This document shows, in pieces, positions 33,553 to 42,925 of a DNA stretch of 64,000 nucleotides. Source of the stretch: ChocPot-Mid sp043804925 (GTDB lineage Bacteria > Bacteroidota > Ignavibacteria > Kapaibacteriales > UBA2268); contig JAZDIP010000014.1 of NCBI GenBank assembly GCA_043804925.1, forward strand, positions 1-64,000, given 5' to 3'. Each line of letters opens with the position of its first letter. The stretch's first letter is position 1. A program made the position numbers and the translations under genes. Under the pieces are notes generated by a model that saw only the letters and a list, made by a program, of their open reading frames with translations, ran no database searches and had not been told where the DNA came from.

Positions 33553-34836
33553 ATGGGAAATAATGTGTTTAAAATTAAATATTATATTGCAGCTATATTT
33601 GTTTTTCTTTTACTTTCGATTTCGTTGAAAGCGGAAAAAATTTTGATACCAATGGATTTGGCACAAACTGACCATCTTAAGTCTTACGGTCTTACGTATT
33701 GGATTTTGAAGAAAGAACAACCTGTTGATTGGCTTTTGAATTATCGTGGCGGCTCTTTTATGACAGATTATAGTGATATTATTGCAAGTGAGTGTAGAAT
33801 CAGGGGGATTTTCTTTGAGGCAATTGACGAAGCATCTGCTTCCCGGATTTATGCGGAAGTTCAGGAGGAGAATGTTAATATGGATGTTGTCAAGCTGGAA
33901 AAAGCACCTAAAATTGCCGTTTATGTAACTCCCGGCATTCAGCCCTGGGACGATGCAGTCCGGCTTGCTTTGGAGTATGCCGAAATTGAGTATGATGTAC
34001 TTTGGGACGAAGAAGTTTTAGCAGGGAAGCTCGACAAGTATGATTGGCTCCATTTGCATCACGAAGATTTTACAGGGCAATACGGTAAATTTTGGATGTC
34101 ATTCCAAAATGCTCCATGGTATATCGAACAGGTTTCATTGAATGAATCCATGGCAAAAAAAATCGGATTTAATAAAGTATCCGAGATGAAAAAAGCGGTT
34201 GTATTGAAAATCAAAGAATTTATTGGCAACGGTGGTTTCCTGTTTGCAATGTGTTCTGCTACCGATTCTTTTGATATTGCTTTAGCTGCCATGAATGTAG
34301 ATATATGCGAATCAATGTTCGACGGAGACCCTGCCAATCCTCAGGCAAATGAAAAACTTGATTATAGTCAAACTCTTGCTTTTGAAAATTTTAAACTTAT
34401 AATGAGTCCTTATATTTATGAATTTTCCGACATTGACATAACTCCCGATGATAATTTACATCGTCCAGAAATTGATTATTTTACTCTATTTGATTTTTCG
34501 GCTAAGTACGACCCCGTTCCAACAATGTTAACACAAGACCATGGCAATGTTATTCAAGGTTTTATGGGGCAAACCTCTGCTTTCAGGAAAGAAGTAATAA
34601 AAAAATCCGTAACAATCCTGGCTGAACGAGAAGGTACTGATGAAGTAAGATATATACATGGGAATTTCGGAAAAGGTACTTTTACATGGTTTAGCGGACA
34701 TGACCCGGAAGATTACAAACATCACGTTGGAGAGCAACCATCGGAAATGACCTTATTCAAGAATTCTCCAGGTTACAGATTGATTTTAAACAATGTTTTA
34801 TTCCCTGCCGCAAAGAAGAAAAAACAAAAAACTTAA
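33553..34836 (+). CDS. Conserved exported Bacteroidota protein (often labelled asparagine synthetase B, probably wrongly)
   Basis: 427 residues with an N-terminal signal/anchor (IAAIFVFLLLSISLKAEK). The start ILIPMDLAQTDHLKSYGLTY, then WILKKEQPVDWLLNYRGGSF, is characteristic of a conserved family in Bacteroidota proteomes. Later motifs: KIAVYVTPGIQPWDDAVRLA, HLHHEDFTGQYGKFW, NGGFLFAMCSATDSFDIALA and GNFGKGTFTWFSGHDPEDYKH resemble a ThuA/glutamine-amidotransferase-like Rossmann fold. The biochemical role is unknown and nothing of asparagine synthetase (no Ntn Cys2, no PP-loop) is visible. It lies upstream of two secreted-protein genes on the same strand. Confidence 0.65.
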   Translation: MGNNVFKIKYYIAAIFVFLLLSISLKAEKILIPMDLAQTDHLKSYGLTYWILKKEQPVDWLLNYRGGSFMTDYSDIIASECRIRGIFFEAIDEASASRIYAEVQEENVNMDVVKLEKAPKIAVYVTPGIQPWDDAVRLALEYAEIEYDVLWDEEVLAGKLDKYDWLHLHHEDFTGQYGKFWMSFQNAPWYIEQVSLNESMAKKIGFNKVSEMKKAVVLKIKEFIGNGGFLFAMCSATDSFDIALAAMNVDICESMFDGDPANPQANEKLDYSQTLAFENFKLIMSPYIYEFSDIDITPDDNLHRPEIDYFTLFDFSAKYDPVPTMLTQDHGNVIQGFMGQTSAFRKEVIKKSVTILAEREGTDEVRYIHGNFGKGTFTWFSGHDPEDYKHHVGEQPSEMTLFKNSPGYRLILNNVLFPAAKKKKQKT

Positions 34837-34851
34837 AAAATTGGCTAAATT

Positions 34852-34883
34852 TTTGCTCGACATCATTCGAGTTGGTATATTTG
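34852..34883 (+). promoter_or_regulatory. Bacteroidota-type promoter candidate
   Basis: TTTG at 34852-34855 and TATATTTG at 34876-34883, 20 bases apart, fit the -33 TTTG / -7 TAnnTTTG consensus of Bacteroidota primary sigma promoters. It would start transcription near 34890, favouring the ATG at 34921 of the next gene. Confidence 0.4.
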
Positions 34884-34920
34884 TATAATATTTCAAATGA
34901 ATTTAATAATTATTAAGTTA

Positions 34921-35769
34921 ATGAACGAGCAAAGCGGATATTCTTTAAAAAACATTAATCTGTTTGGATTACTGCTTGCTATGTTATTCATTAATCCTTT
35001 AACTTCGTCTTCTCAAACTTCGGTTTATTTTAACGATACTTTGATTAATCGGGGTATAATTTCTCAAATTCCAATTTATGGGAATATTTCCGAAGCTAAT
35101 ATAAGCAATCTTGATATTATCCTTGAATTTGATGCTATTTCACTGGATATTAAATCAGTTAGCGGGAGCAGTGATTTTATTATGAAATGCCCAAATCCAA
35201 AATATAAATTGGATATGGATAATGTAAGCAAATCAAGCATGACAATTAGCTGTAATGATATACAAGCGGAAAAAGATGGAATTTTTTGTATTTTAAACCT
35301 CGAAGGATTGGCAGGTCCCGACTCTAATACGATTATCAAAGCAGTAAAAATAATGGTTAATGGGCAAGAAGTAACAAATTCAGTTTTAAATAATGGTAAA
35401 ATAACGATTTCAGGATTACCTGTATACCAAACTTATCCTGAAAATATTGGGAATAATTACCCAAATCCATTTTTTGAAGAAACTAGATTCCCAATTAGCA
35501 TACACGAGCCAACTAAGGTCAGATTTTTTATTTATACGAATGACGGCAGGTTTATTTTATCCAATGAAGAACCGAATGATATGTTGAAATTGTCATTTTA
35601 TAAAAATAAAACAGAAATTCCTATCAGCAACTTGAATGAAAAATTAGATAAAGGATTTTATATTTTGAAACTGAGCCCTGATAATATGCGATTTGCAAGC
35701 GGCGAATATTATCTGATAATGATTACAAATTTGGGTGTGTATCACAAAAACTTTTTATATTTTAAATAA
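34921..35769 (+). CDS. Secreted cohesin-like protein with T9SS-type C-terminus
   Basis: 282 residues from ATG 34921 (alternative 34897). Signal peptide NINLFGLLLAMLFINPLTSSS. The next 140 residues are beta-rich (ILEFDAISLDIKSVSG, IFCILNLEGLAGPDSNTIIK) in the style of cohesin domains. The end, YPENIGNNYPNPFFEETRFPISI followed by KGFYILKLSPDNMRFASGEYYLIMITN, is a sorting-domain-like module. Function unknown; probably surface exposed. It lies 30 bases before the large IgGFc-like/barrel gene and likely forms an operon with it. Confidence 0.65.
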   Translation: MNEQSGYSLKNINLFGLLLAMLFINPLTSSSQTSVYFNDTLINRGIISQIPIYGNISEANISNLDIILEFDAISLDIKSVSGSSDFIMKCPNPKYKLDMDNVSKSSMTISCNDIQAEKDGIFCILNLEGLAGPDSNTIIKAVKIMVNGQEVTNSVLNNGKITISGLPVYQTYPENIGNNYPNPFFEETRFPISIHEPTKVRFFIYTNDGRFILSNEEPNDMLKLSFYKNKTEIPISNLNEKLDKGFYILKLSPDNMRFASGEYYLIMITNLGVYHKNFLYFK

Positions 35770-35799
35770 TGTCAGAAATAATTAAATGAATAAATTAGA

Positions 35800-38346
35800 A
35801 TGAATAATTTAATTAAACAGAATATTGAAGAGATAAAGAAAGGAAATGCCTCTAAAAGGATACTTCCTCAGGAAGAATCTTTAAAGGTATTTCAGGATTC
35901 TAAACGCTTGATTTCATTCTGTAAGTTAGTATTTTGTTTTTTATTGTTGTTGCAATATATTTCATTGGAAGCGTTTGCACAATCTGCAAATCCTAATCTC
36001 AGGGCAGATACTTTAGATGTTTCCCTCGACAGTTTAAACCAAAAAAAGTTAAAGTTACTAAAAAATCCTGTTGGAAATGAATTTTGGTTATGCTTCCAAA
36101 GGAATTATAAAGAAACCGGGAATTTATCATCCGACCAGCTTATACTTGAATTATTCATAACCGGTGATTGGGATGCAAAGGTCCGAATTGAGATTCCCTC
36201 AACGAGATTTCATCACGATACGCTGGTCCCGGGACAAACAGTTGTAACCGTTAGAATACCTCCGCAATCACAGGTTTTATCCAGCGAAAAAATTGAAAAA
36301 CTTGCAGTGCATGTCATATCGGATAATCCAATCTCAGTATATGGATTGAACCGAAGATTTCAGACTACCGATACATATCTCGGATTGCCTGTTGAAGTTT
36401 TGGGAACCGAGTACAGGGCAATGTGTTATACTGAATCTAAAGGACTGGTTTCTCAGGTTGCGGTAGTTGCTACTGAAAACAGCACTAAAGTCAGTATAGT
36501 ACCCTCAACAAATACAATAAGTCATCCGAAGGGTATTGAATTCAGTATTAATTTAAACAAAGGTGATGTATATCAATTAATATCCAAACTGGAAACATTC
36601 TCAGATTGTGATTTAACGGGCTCTTTGATAAAGTCGAATAAGAAGATTGCAGTTTTCAGCGGACATCAATGCTCTTATGTTCCAAAGTCCATAATAGCAT
36701 GCAATCACCTTGTTGAGCAGGTTCCACCAATTCCTTCATGGGGGAGACATTTTTATCTTGGTGGCTTCAAATCCCGGTTAAGATACACTTATAGAGTTTT
36801 GGCTCATCACGACAGTACAAGAGTTTTCATTAATAATGAATTAGTATCGGAATTAAAAGCCGGGCAGCATTTCGAACGAATTGACAATAGAAATATACAA
36901 CTGTCTGCAACAAGACCTGTTTTAGTAGCTCAATATTCACATGGTATGAGTGATGGCGATTCTGTCGGAGATCCAATGATGATTTTAGTCAGTCCGACTC
37001 AACAATTTTTGAAAACATACAGATTCGCTACTCCTGTCAGCGGGTCATGGAATCATTTTATTAATGTTATAGTCCCTACTAATGCCATAAATGCTATGAG
37101 ATTGAACGGAAGAATGATTAGCTCTTCCGATTTTGAACAAATCGGCATTAGCAGATATTCCCTGGGGCAAATTAATGTTCCTTTCGGTACACACACTATT
37201 ACAGGAAGTGAACCTTTCGGTATGTACAGTTACGGATTTGGGTACAAGGGTCCTGTTAAAGATGATGCTTATGATGCCTATGGAACTATGGGAGGGCAGT
37301 CTTTTATTGAATATGAAATCGAACTTGACTCACTTCCTCCAACAGCAGATATTAAATATTATAAGGATTCGACAATACTGATTGTACGTGATGACCGTAT
37401 AGATGACAGCGGTATCAGGGAAGTAAGAATACTCGATAATTTTGGAATCGAAGCCATTATTGACAACGTAATGATAGGGATGCCTCAATCTTCACTGAAG
37501 TTAGTGCCAGCCATTCCTGAAGTTCCGGGGAGGGTAGTTATCGAAACTATTGATGTTGCCTTAAACAAATCATTATTTACGGTTTGTTATAAATTTGATG
37601 TTGACAACGGTCAGTTTAATTTTTTCTTGTCCGAAGGTACAAACGAAGACTGTGAAGTTGACCCGGGTATTCAATTAGGAGCTTTTGGAAATTTATCGGG
37701 AAATATCAACATAGCAGATTTTTCATCGTCGGACGGACTTCATGCCGGAGGCAAATTTTCGGAAGGATTTAATTTCGGCGGTTACGGAGGTTTGATTATC
37801 GGAAGACAAATTCAGGATAAACACTTTATATCTGCCAGGATTTTATTTGAAAATAATCCTGCACTATTAAATGCCCCGGATTCAACCATTGAACATGTCA
37901 GGGATTCCCTAACTCATGAATTAAAGGATTATCAACAACAGACAGACCTGAAATTTAATGGCATGTTTTTGAGTGTCGGTTTTGCATACGAGTGGTTTTT
38001 AACCGAAGGAATGTATATCTTCGGCGGCTTGAACGGTTCGTTTCCTTTAAGCAAGGAAATTGAAGTTACACGTAAAATCTTAACACCCGACGAATGGACA
38101 TATCCCGGTGAAAAGAGGGAAATGAAAGACCCGGCTGCTCCTTCGGAACTTAGCTCCATTAATTCTTTCAGGTTTTCACTATTTTGGGGTACCGGTTTTA
38201 GTTTCAATATCAATTACAGACTCTCATTATTTGGTGAAGTCCTTTTCAACCATTACTTCAATAGTATGATTGATGACGGTGATTGGTCTTTGGAGCAAAT
38301 AAAACTGAATCTTGGTTTTAGGTACAGGTTTTATTTGTTTAACTGA
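35800..38346 (+). CDS. IgGFc-binding-domain-like surface protein with C-terminal beta-barrel
   Basis: 848 residues. A long 40-residue charged N-terminus precedes a hydrophobic signal (LVFCFLLLLQYISLEAFA). GNEFWLCFQRNYKETG (about 92-107) starts a domain resembling the IgGFc-binding N-terminal domain seen in eukaryotic mucosal proteins and bacterial surface proteins, with VISDNPISVYGLNRRFQTTDTYLGLPVEVLGTEY, KSNKKIAVFSGHQCSYVP and PVLVAQYSHG. From about 635 the sequence switches to barrel-type strands (GGYGGLIIGRQIQDKHFISARILF ... KLNLGFRYRFYLFN), so it is probably anchored in the outer membrane by its own C-terminus instead of by T9SS sorting. The function, possibly adhesion, is inferred. Confidence 0.68.
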   Translation: MNNLIKQNIEEIKKGNASKRILPQEESLKVFQDSKRLISFCKLVFCFLLLLQYISLEAFAQSANPNLRADTLDVSLDSLNQKKLKLLKNPVGNEFWLCFQRNYKETGNLSSDQLILELFITGDWDAKVRIEIPSTRFHHDTLVPGQTVVTVRIPPQSQVLSSEKIEKLAVHVISDNPISVYGLNRRFQTTDTYLGLPVEVLGTEYRAMCYTESKGLVSQVAVVATENSTKVSIVPSTNTISHPKGIEFSINLNKGDVYQLISKLETFSDCDLTGSLIKSNKKIAVFSGHQCSYVPKSIIACNHLVEQVPPIPSWGRHFYLGGFKSRLRYTYRVLAHHDSTRVFINNELVSELKAGQHFERIDNRNIQLSATRPVLVAQYSHGMSDGDSVGDPMMILVSPTQQFLKTYRFATPVSGSWNHFINVIVPTNAINAMRLNGRMISSSDFEQIGISRYSLGQINVPFGTHTITGSEPFGMYSYGFGYKGPVKDDAYDAYGTMGGQSFIEYEIELDSLPPTADIKYYKDSTILIVRDDRIDDSGIREVRILDNFGIEAIIDNVMIGMPQSSLKLVPAIPEVPGRVVIETIDVALNKSLFTVCYKFDVDNGQFNFFLSEGTNEDCEVDPGIQLGAFGNLSGNINIADFSSSDGLHAGGKFSEGFNFGGYGGLIIGRQIQDKHFISARILFENNPALLNAPDSTIEHVRDSLTHELKDYQQQTDLKFNGMFLSVGFAYEWFLTEGMYIFGGLNGSFPLSKEIEVTRKILTPDEWTYPGEKREMKDPAAPSELSSINSFRFSLFWGTGFSFNINYRLSLFGEVLFNHYFNSMIDDGDWSLEQIKLNLGFRYRFYLFN

Positions 38347-38737
38347 GACGAAAATCCAAAAACTAAATAAATCTATGCTAAAATACCTGACTGTGATTTT
38401 TGTGATAGTTATGATTGTCTGAACTGGGATATGTGGGATTAGTGGGGAATACAGGATTAATAATATTCCTATTCTTTCGACTAATCCTAAAAATCCACGT
38501 TCCGACAGAAAAAACTCTGCGGACTTTTCGTGCTTTGCGGGAAATAATTTATTCCTTCCGGGAAAAGGACAGCTTGCGTTCTGACGTGCTACCATAATTT
38601 AATCGCTATTTAATACTTCGACAAGCTCAGGATGACAATTTTTTAGTACGGATTTCTATGAATGTAATTTCAGATTAGTTGAATTTTCCTTATATTGCAG
38701 ATCTCAATTTTCACATTAATTAAATAAAAATATAACA
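38347..38737. other. 391-base intergenic region made mostly of short repeats
   Basis: No convincing gene. It contains a TGTCTGAACTGGGAT / GTGGGATTAGTGGGG tract (about 38416-38457), a stretch reminiscent of GCGGACTTTTCGTGCTTTGC repeats (38519-38545), and the 21-base CTTCGACAAGCTCAGG... repeat at 38616-38636. The open frame 38415-38597 is built from these repeats. The last 90 bases probably hold the promoter of the PqqD-like gene. Confidence 0.5.
38616..38636. repeat. 21-base repeat, second copy inside the anti-sigma gene at 51078
   Basis: CTTCGACAAGCTCAGGATG plus AC. The exact reverse complement occurs at 51078-51098, where it is translated. Confidence 0.7.
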
Positions 38738-39130
38738 ATGAGTTTGAATTTTTTCGGAAAAAAGAAGAAAGAACATAATTATTTGGTACTGACACCGGTC
38801 AGGAACCGCGAACATGAGGAACGTGAAGACGGTATGGTTAACGTTCTTATTCCAAGGTTTAAAAGCGAGTTTGCTAAGAAATTCTTTACTAAAGCAGTAA
38901 AAACTCCAAATATAAAAGCTAATTTGGATGAATTCGGGACTGCGACATGGCTATTAATTGACGGGCAAAAGAACGTAGAGGAAATAGGGAAGGGATTAAT
39001 TGAAAAATTTGGTGAAACGATTGAACCTGTTTACGATAGATTGACAAGATTTTTAACTAATTTACATAGATACAATTTTATTTCATTTATAGAATTAAAA
39101 AAAGGGTCGCTGACCCGGAAAGGAAATTAA
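38738..39130 (+). CDS. PqqD family protein
   Basis: 130 residues. After a Lys-rich start (MSLNFFGKKKKEHNYL), the C-terminal 85 residues match PqqD-type peptide chaperones: LDEFGTATWLLIDGQKNVEEIGKGLIEKFGE (about 66-96) with the family's D-x-x-G-x-x-W-x-L-I-D-G core, then VYDRLTRFLTNLHRYNFISF. PqqD domains present precursor peptides to radical SAM enzymes, but no radical SAM gene or precursor is nearby; many Bacteroidota carry such orphan copies. It lies three bases before pepD, so the two are co-transcribed. Confidence 0.8.
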   Translation: MSLNFFGKKKKEHNYLVLTPVRNREHEEREDGMVNVLIPRFKSEFAKKFFTKAVKTPNIKANLDEFGTATWLLIDGQKNVEEIGKGLIEKFGETIEPVYDRLTRFLTNLHRYNFISFIELKKGSLTRKGN

Positions 39131-39132
39131 AA

Positions 39133-40590
39133 ATGGCTAACACATTGAAAGGTATTGAGCCCCAGATAGTATGGGATTATTTTGAAAAAATTCTTCAGTA
39201 TCCACACCCGTCGAAAAAAGAACATAAGCTCGCAGCTTATATCGAGTCATGGGCTAAAGAACACAATTTTGAATTGTTAAAAGATAAAACAGGAAACCTT
39301 GTTGTCAGGAAACCGGCAACCGCAGGTATGGAAGACCGGCTTCCGATTGCCATCCAGGGACATATTGACATGGTTTGCGAAAAGAACAGCGATGTTACTT
39401 TCGACTTTGAAAATGACCCGATTCAGGCATATATTGACGGTGATTGGATTACTGCCAAAGGAACAACACTTGGAGCCGATAACGGAATAGGAGTGGCTAT
39501 GGGTATGGCAATTATGACAGGCGGCTTTCCTCATCCCGATATTGAATTGCTCTGTACATTAGACGAAGAAACCGGTTTGACAGGTGCGATGACATTGTCA
39601 CCGGATATATTGAAGGCAAAGATTTTAATTAATCTCGATTCGGAAGAAGATGGTGCTTTCACAATTGGTTGTGCCGGTGGTATGAACACTGCGGCAACTT
39701 ACAAATATGTTACTGAAAAAGTACCTGCAGATTCCGTTGCTTACGAAGTCGTATTGAAAGGTATGCAAGGCGGACATTCCGGTATAGAAATTCATGACGG
39801 AAGAGCAAATGCCTTGAAGTTTTGCAATAGGTTTTTAGATAATGTAATGAAAAAAATAGACATACGACTTTCGGGCATTAAGGGTGGAAGTGCACACAAT
39901 GCGATACCAAGAGAAGCATTTGCAGTCGTAACTTTTCCTGCAACACAAGAAAATAATTTTCTTGCTTTCGTTAAAGAATACGACGCTATGATAAAAGCCG
40001 AATATAAATCCAAAGAACCGAACATTGTTTGCGAAGCTAAAAAGGTTGAATTACCTAACAGGGTTATGTCAAGAGTGATGCAAGCAAAACTAATTAGTTC
40101 ATTTTATGCGGTGCAAACAGGCGTTTACCGCATGAGTCCCGATATTAAGGGTTTGGTTCAAACGTCAACTAACTTTGCAGTCGTTGAAACCCGCATGGAT
40201 GAGGTTTTTGTTTTAACGAGCCAAAGAAGTTCAGTCGAAACCGAAAAATTGGACATGGCTGCCGTAGTTAGAGCTGCATTCGAACTTGGTGGGGCAGAAG
40301 TTAAACAAGGTGATGGTTATCCTGCATGGCAACCGAATATGGATTCAAAAATCCTCAAAATCGCAACTGATACGTATAAGAAAAAATACGGTCATGATGC
40401 TAAGATTGAAGCTATTCATGCCGGTCTTGAATGTGGTTTGGTTGGTGAGAAATATCCGGGTATGGATATGCTCTCTTTTGGTCCGAATCTTGTTGACGTT
40501 CACTCACCTGATGAGAAAATTCAGATTTCAAGTACGAAGAAATGCTTCGATTTATTGCAGGAAATAATAAATAATATTCCGAAGAGGTAG
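39133..40590 (+). CDS. pepD: Aminoacyl-histidine dipeptidase (PepD, M20C)
   Basis: Zn-dependent cytosolic dipeptidase of broad specificity. 485 residues, the family's usual size. IAIQGHIDMVCEKNSDV (first zinc His), GTTLGADNGIGVAMGMAI (bridging Asp), LLCTLDEETGLTGAMTL (catalytic Glu and ligand), ILINLDSEEDGAFTIGCAGG, GGHSGIEIHDGRANA and EAIHAGLECGLVGEKYPGMDMLSFGP with the C-terminal VDVHSPDEKIQISS are all intact. A hairpin terminator candidate follows at 40615. Confidence 0.95.
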   Translation: MANTLKGIEPQIVWDYFEKILQYPHPSKKEHKLAAYIESWAKEHNFELLKDKTGNLVVRKPATAGMEDRLPIAIQGHIDMVCEKNSDVTFDFENDPIQAYIDGDWITAKGTTLGADNGIGVAMGMAIMTGGFPHPDIELLCTLDEETGLTGAMTLSPDILKAKILINLDSEEDGAFTIGCAGGMNTAATYKYVTEKVPADSVAYEVVLKGMQGGHSGIEIHDGRANALKFCNRFLDNVMKKIDIRLSGIKGGSAHNAIPREAFAVVTFPATQENNFLAFVKEYDAMIKAEYKSKEPNIVCEAKKVELPNRVMSRVMQAKLISSFYAVQTGVYRMSPDIKGLVQTSTNFAVVETRMDEVFVLTSQRSSVETEKLDMAAVVRAAFELGGAEVKQGDGYPAWQPNMDSKILKIATDTYKKKYGHDAKIEAIHAGLECGLVGEKYPGMDMLSFGPNLVDVHSPDEKIQISSTKKCFDLLQEIINNIPKR

Positions 40591-40614
40591 GTTATTAAGT
40601 TTGAAATGTTGAAT

Positions 40615-40646
40615 AGCCCTTTTGCCTTTGTACAGAAGGGCTTTAT
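40615..40646 (+). terminator. Hairpin terminator after pepD
   Basis: AGCCCTT and AAGGGCT pair around a 14-base loop, 25 bases after the stop, followed by TTATAATT. The weak U-tract lowers confidence. Confidence 0.5.
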
Positions 40647-40697
40647 AATTAATTATGTTTGATAAAGAGATTTTACTCAATAATCTAATCAATAGGA

Positions 40698-40751
40698 GTG
40701 AAAATCTTTGACGAACTTGGCAGGGAGGTCAGGATACTGAATATTATTTAA
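40698..40751 (+). pseudogene. Relic of a T9SS sorting domain
   Basis: Reads VKIFDELGREVRILNII and a stop, matching the I-Y-D-x-L-G-R-E-V core of type A sorting domains. No upstream frame and no terminal part remain. The rest of 40591-40869 holds the terminator, plus a TTATCCGTTATCTGTTATCC-like tract at 40817-40848. Confidence 0.55.
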
Positions 40752-40869
40752 GATTAAGGACAAGAAAAGGGACGGAAACCAAAATATTGGTAAAGTTTCC
40801 GAATAGATTTTTACTACCATTATCCGTTATCTGTTATCCGTTATTCGTTTCAGCTTTAATAGTGAATTT

Positions 40870-42351
40870 CTACTCATGCTTAACTTTTTGTACAAGATTC
40901 TCATAAGATATTTTAACACTTCTGTCAGTTACAAGGTAGTTGTCAATCATCTGGCATGAATGTAAAACAGTGGAGTGGTCACGGTTCCCAAAATGCGAAC
41001 CAATGGATTTCAGAGAAAGCTGAGTAAACTGTTTTGTCAGGTACATTGCCATTTGACGGGCTAAAGCTATCTCATGCTTACGTGTTTTTGAGACCATCAA
41101 TTCTTCGGGAACTTTAAAGTATTTTGAGACCATTTCTTTTATATCGTCAACTGTAAGCTGCTTTGGTTCGAAGTTCGTTACACCAAAAACTACTTCTTTT
41201 GCCAGGTCGAGGTTCATTTGTCTGTTGTCGAAAGTAAACTTAGCAATCAAGCTAACGAGTGTACCTTCGAGTTCACGCACATTATTTTTCACATGTCTTG
41301 CAATATATTCGACAATTTCTGCAGGTAGTTCAATACCTTCATCTTCGCTTTTTTTCTGGAGTATAGCTATTCGCATTTCATAATCCGGCGGTTGAACATC
41401 AGCAATTAAACCCCAATGGAATCTCGAAAGAAGTCTTTCGTCAACATCAGTGAGTTCTTTTGGCGGTTTGTCGCTTGTGAGCACAAGCTGTTTTCCTGCT
41501 TGATGCAATGCATTGAAAGTATGGAAAAAATTATCCTGAGTTTTTTCTTTACCGGAAAAGAACTGAATGTCCTCGACAATCAGTACGTCTATACTTCGAT
41601 AGAAATTGGTAAATTCGTTTTGTTTGTTGTTTTGAATGGAATTGACGAATTCCATAGTGAATCTCTCGCTTGTCGTGTAAAGTACCCTGAGATTTTTATA
41701 GCGCCGTAATATGGCATTACCCAATGCCTGGACAAGATGGGTTTTTCCAAGTCCTGTGTCGCTATATAACACCAGAGGGTTGTACCTGGTAGTACCGGGA
41801 TTTTTGCAGACAGCCAAAGCCGCCGAACTCGCAAGCTGATTGCTTTCTCCTTTGACAAAATTATCGAAGGTGTACCGGGGATTCAGGTACGAAGGAAACG
41901 ACTCCGGTAAATTTGGCATATCTGCAAAGGGCAACTGTATCTGATTAGATGCCGGCGGGTATTTGAAAGCCGGTACTTTTATCATTCTGCTCTGCAAATT
42001 ATCGCTGTGTTCGTCCACAACGACCTGATATTGCAGTTTGGCATTTTCACCCAAAACCTGAAAAATTGTTTTTTGTAAAAGCGGATAAAAATGTTCTTCA
42101 ATCCATTCGCAGAAGAATTGACTTGGAACTTTAACCGTTAATCTGTTATCCGTATATTTAAGAGCTGTTATCGGTTCAAACCATGTTTTGTAAACCTGCG
42201 AGTTGACATTGTCCTTAATAATTTGCAAACACTTTTTCCAGTAGGAGTAAGCAATTTGGTCAACATCTTTACCGAGAACCTTTTCTAAATTGTCAGTCTC
42301 AGTTACATTTTGAGAAAACAATACTTCCGCATCCAAATTTTGTTTAGACAC
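40870..42351 (-). CDS. dnaA: Chromosomal replication initiator protein DnaA
   Basis: 493 residues from GTG 42351, five bases after GAGG; another GTG two codons earlier (42357) is possible. Domain I: SYWKKCLQIIKDNVNSQVYKTWFEPI (about 36-61). Linker, then AAA+ domain III starting NPRYTFDNFVKGESNQLA with Walker A YSDTGLGKTHLVQALGN and Walker B DVLIVEDIQFF, sensor 2 region KNNVRELEGTL. Domain IV ends with RQMAMYLTKQFTQLSLKSIG and SHFGNRDHSTVLHS, the DnaA-box-reading signature. It is followed by a 600-base AT-rich region on its upstream side that may be part of the origin. Confidence 0.97.
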   Translation of the reverse strand: MSKQNLDAEVLFSQNVTETDNLEKVLGKDVDQIAYSYWKKCLQIIKDNVNSQVYKTWFEPITALKYTDNRLTVKVPSQFFCEWIEEHFYPLLQKTIFQVLGENAKLQYQVVVDEHSDNLQSRMIKVPAFKYPPASNQIQLPFADMPNLPESFPSYLNPRYTFDNFVKGESNQLASSAALAVCKNPGTTRYNPLVLYSDTGLGKTHLVQALGNAILRRYKNLRVLYTTSERFTMEFVNSIQNNKQNEFTNFYRSIDVLIVEDIQFFSGKEKTQDNFFHTFNALHQAGKQLVLTSDKPPKELTDVDERLLSRFHWGLIADVQPPDYEMRIAILQKKSEDEGIELPAEIVEYIARHVKNNVRELEGTLVSLIAKFTFDNRQMNLDLAKEVVFGVTNFEPKQLTVDDIKEMVSKYFKVPEELMVSKTRKHEIALARQMAMYLTKQFTQLSLKSIGSHFGNRDHSTVLHSCQMIDNYLVTDRSVKISYENLVQKVKHE

Positions 42352-42925
42352 ACACACCTCACTATATATAAGTTATTATTATCGTTATCTGTACTTTTTT
42401 TGGTCGAAATACATCCTTTTAAGATATTCTTCGTCCATTCCCGGAATAATTAATTTTAAAATAATTACTAAAAACATATAGTAAAAAGTACTAATTTTTC
42501 AATTATTTTTAAATTCATTTTCCGATGTCAATTTGATATTTTTTTTTAAAACTGACAAGAAAAAAATTTTTTTTTTTTGAAAAAAAATCTTTGGATTTTT
42601 CAAAGTTAAACACTTTAAAGAAGTTATGAATTTGACTGTCCGGCAATATTATTTCTCCTCATTTTGTCCACACCATAAGTTAATGTAAAACATAAAGATA
42701 AGGGTATGAAAATTTTATGAGAATTATGTTAAGAATTTGTTAACATTTTGTTGAACTGCATCAGTTCTTGTTTTCAGGCGACCAAAAAATTTTAATTTCT
42801 TAAAAAATATTTTTGTGCCAAATTCAAGTTTTGATAAAAAAATATTTTTTTTTATGAATTTTACAATCTTGTTCCATTGTTTACGATTTTATATTATATT
42901 TATGGTTTGTTTTAATGAAAATTCT
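42352..42925. other. Long AT-rich region upstream of dnaA, possible oriC segment
   Basis: No gene seen. It holds a TTGTCCACA at 42664-42672 (one mismatch from the DnaA box TTATCCACA), an extreme AT tract with runs of T and A at 42538-42602, and TTAAGAATTTGTTAACATTT at 42728-42747. It also carries the promoters of dnaA (minus) and of the gene at 42926 (plus). A single near-consensus box is weak evidence for an origin. Confidence 0.35.

Noticed and set aside
33553..34836. Asparagine synthetase B
   Set aside because: This label is common for the family, but neither the N-terminal Cys glutaminase nor the ATP PP-loop motif is visible.
38415..38597. 60-residue gene before the PqqD-like gene
   Set aside because: Composed of intergenic repeat words; no start signal or domain.
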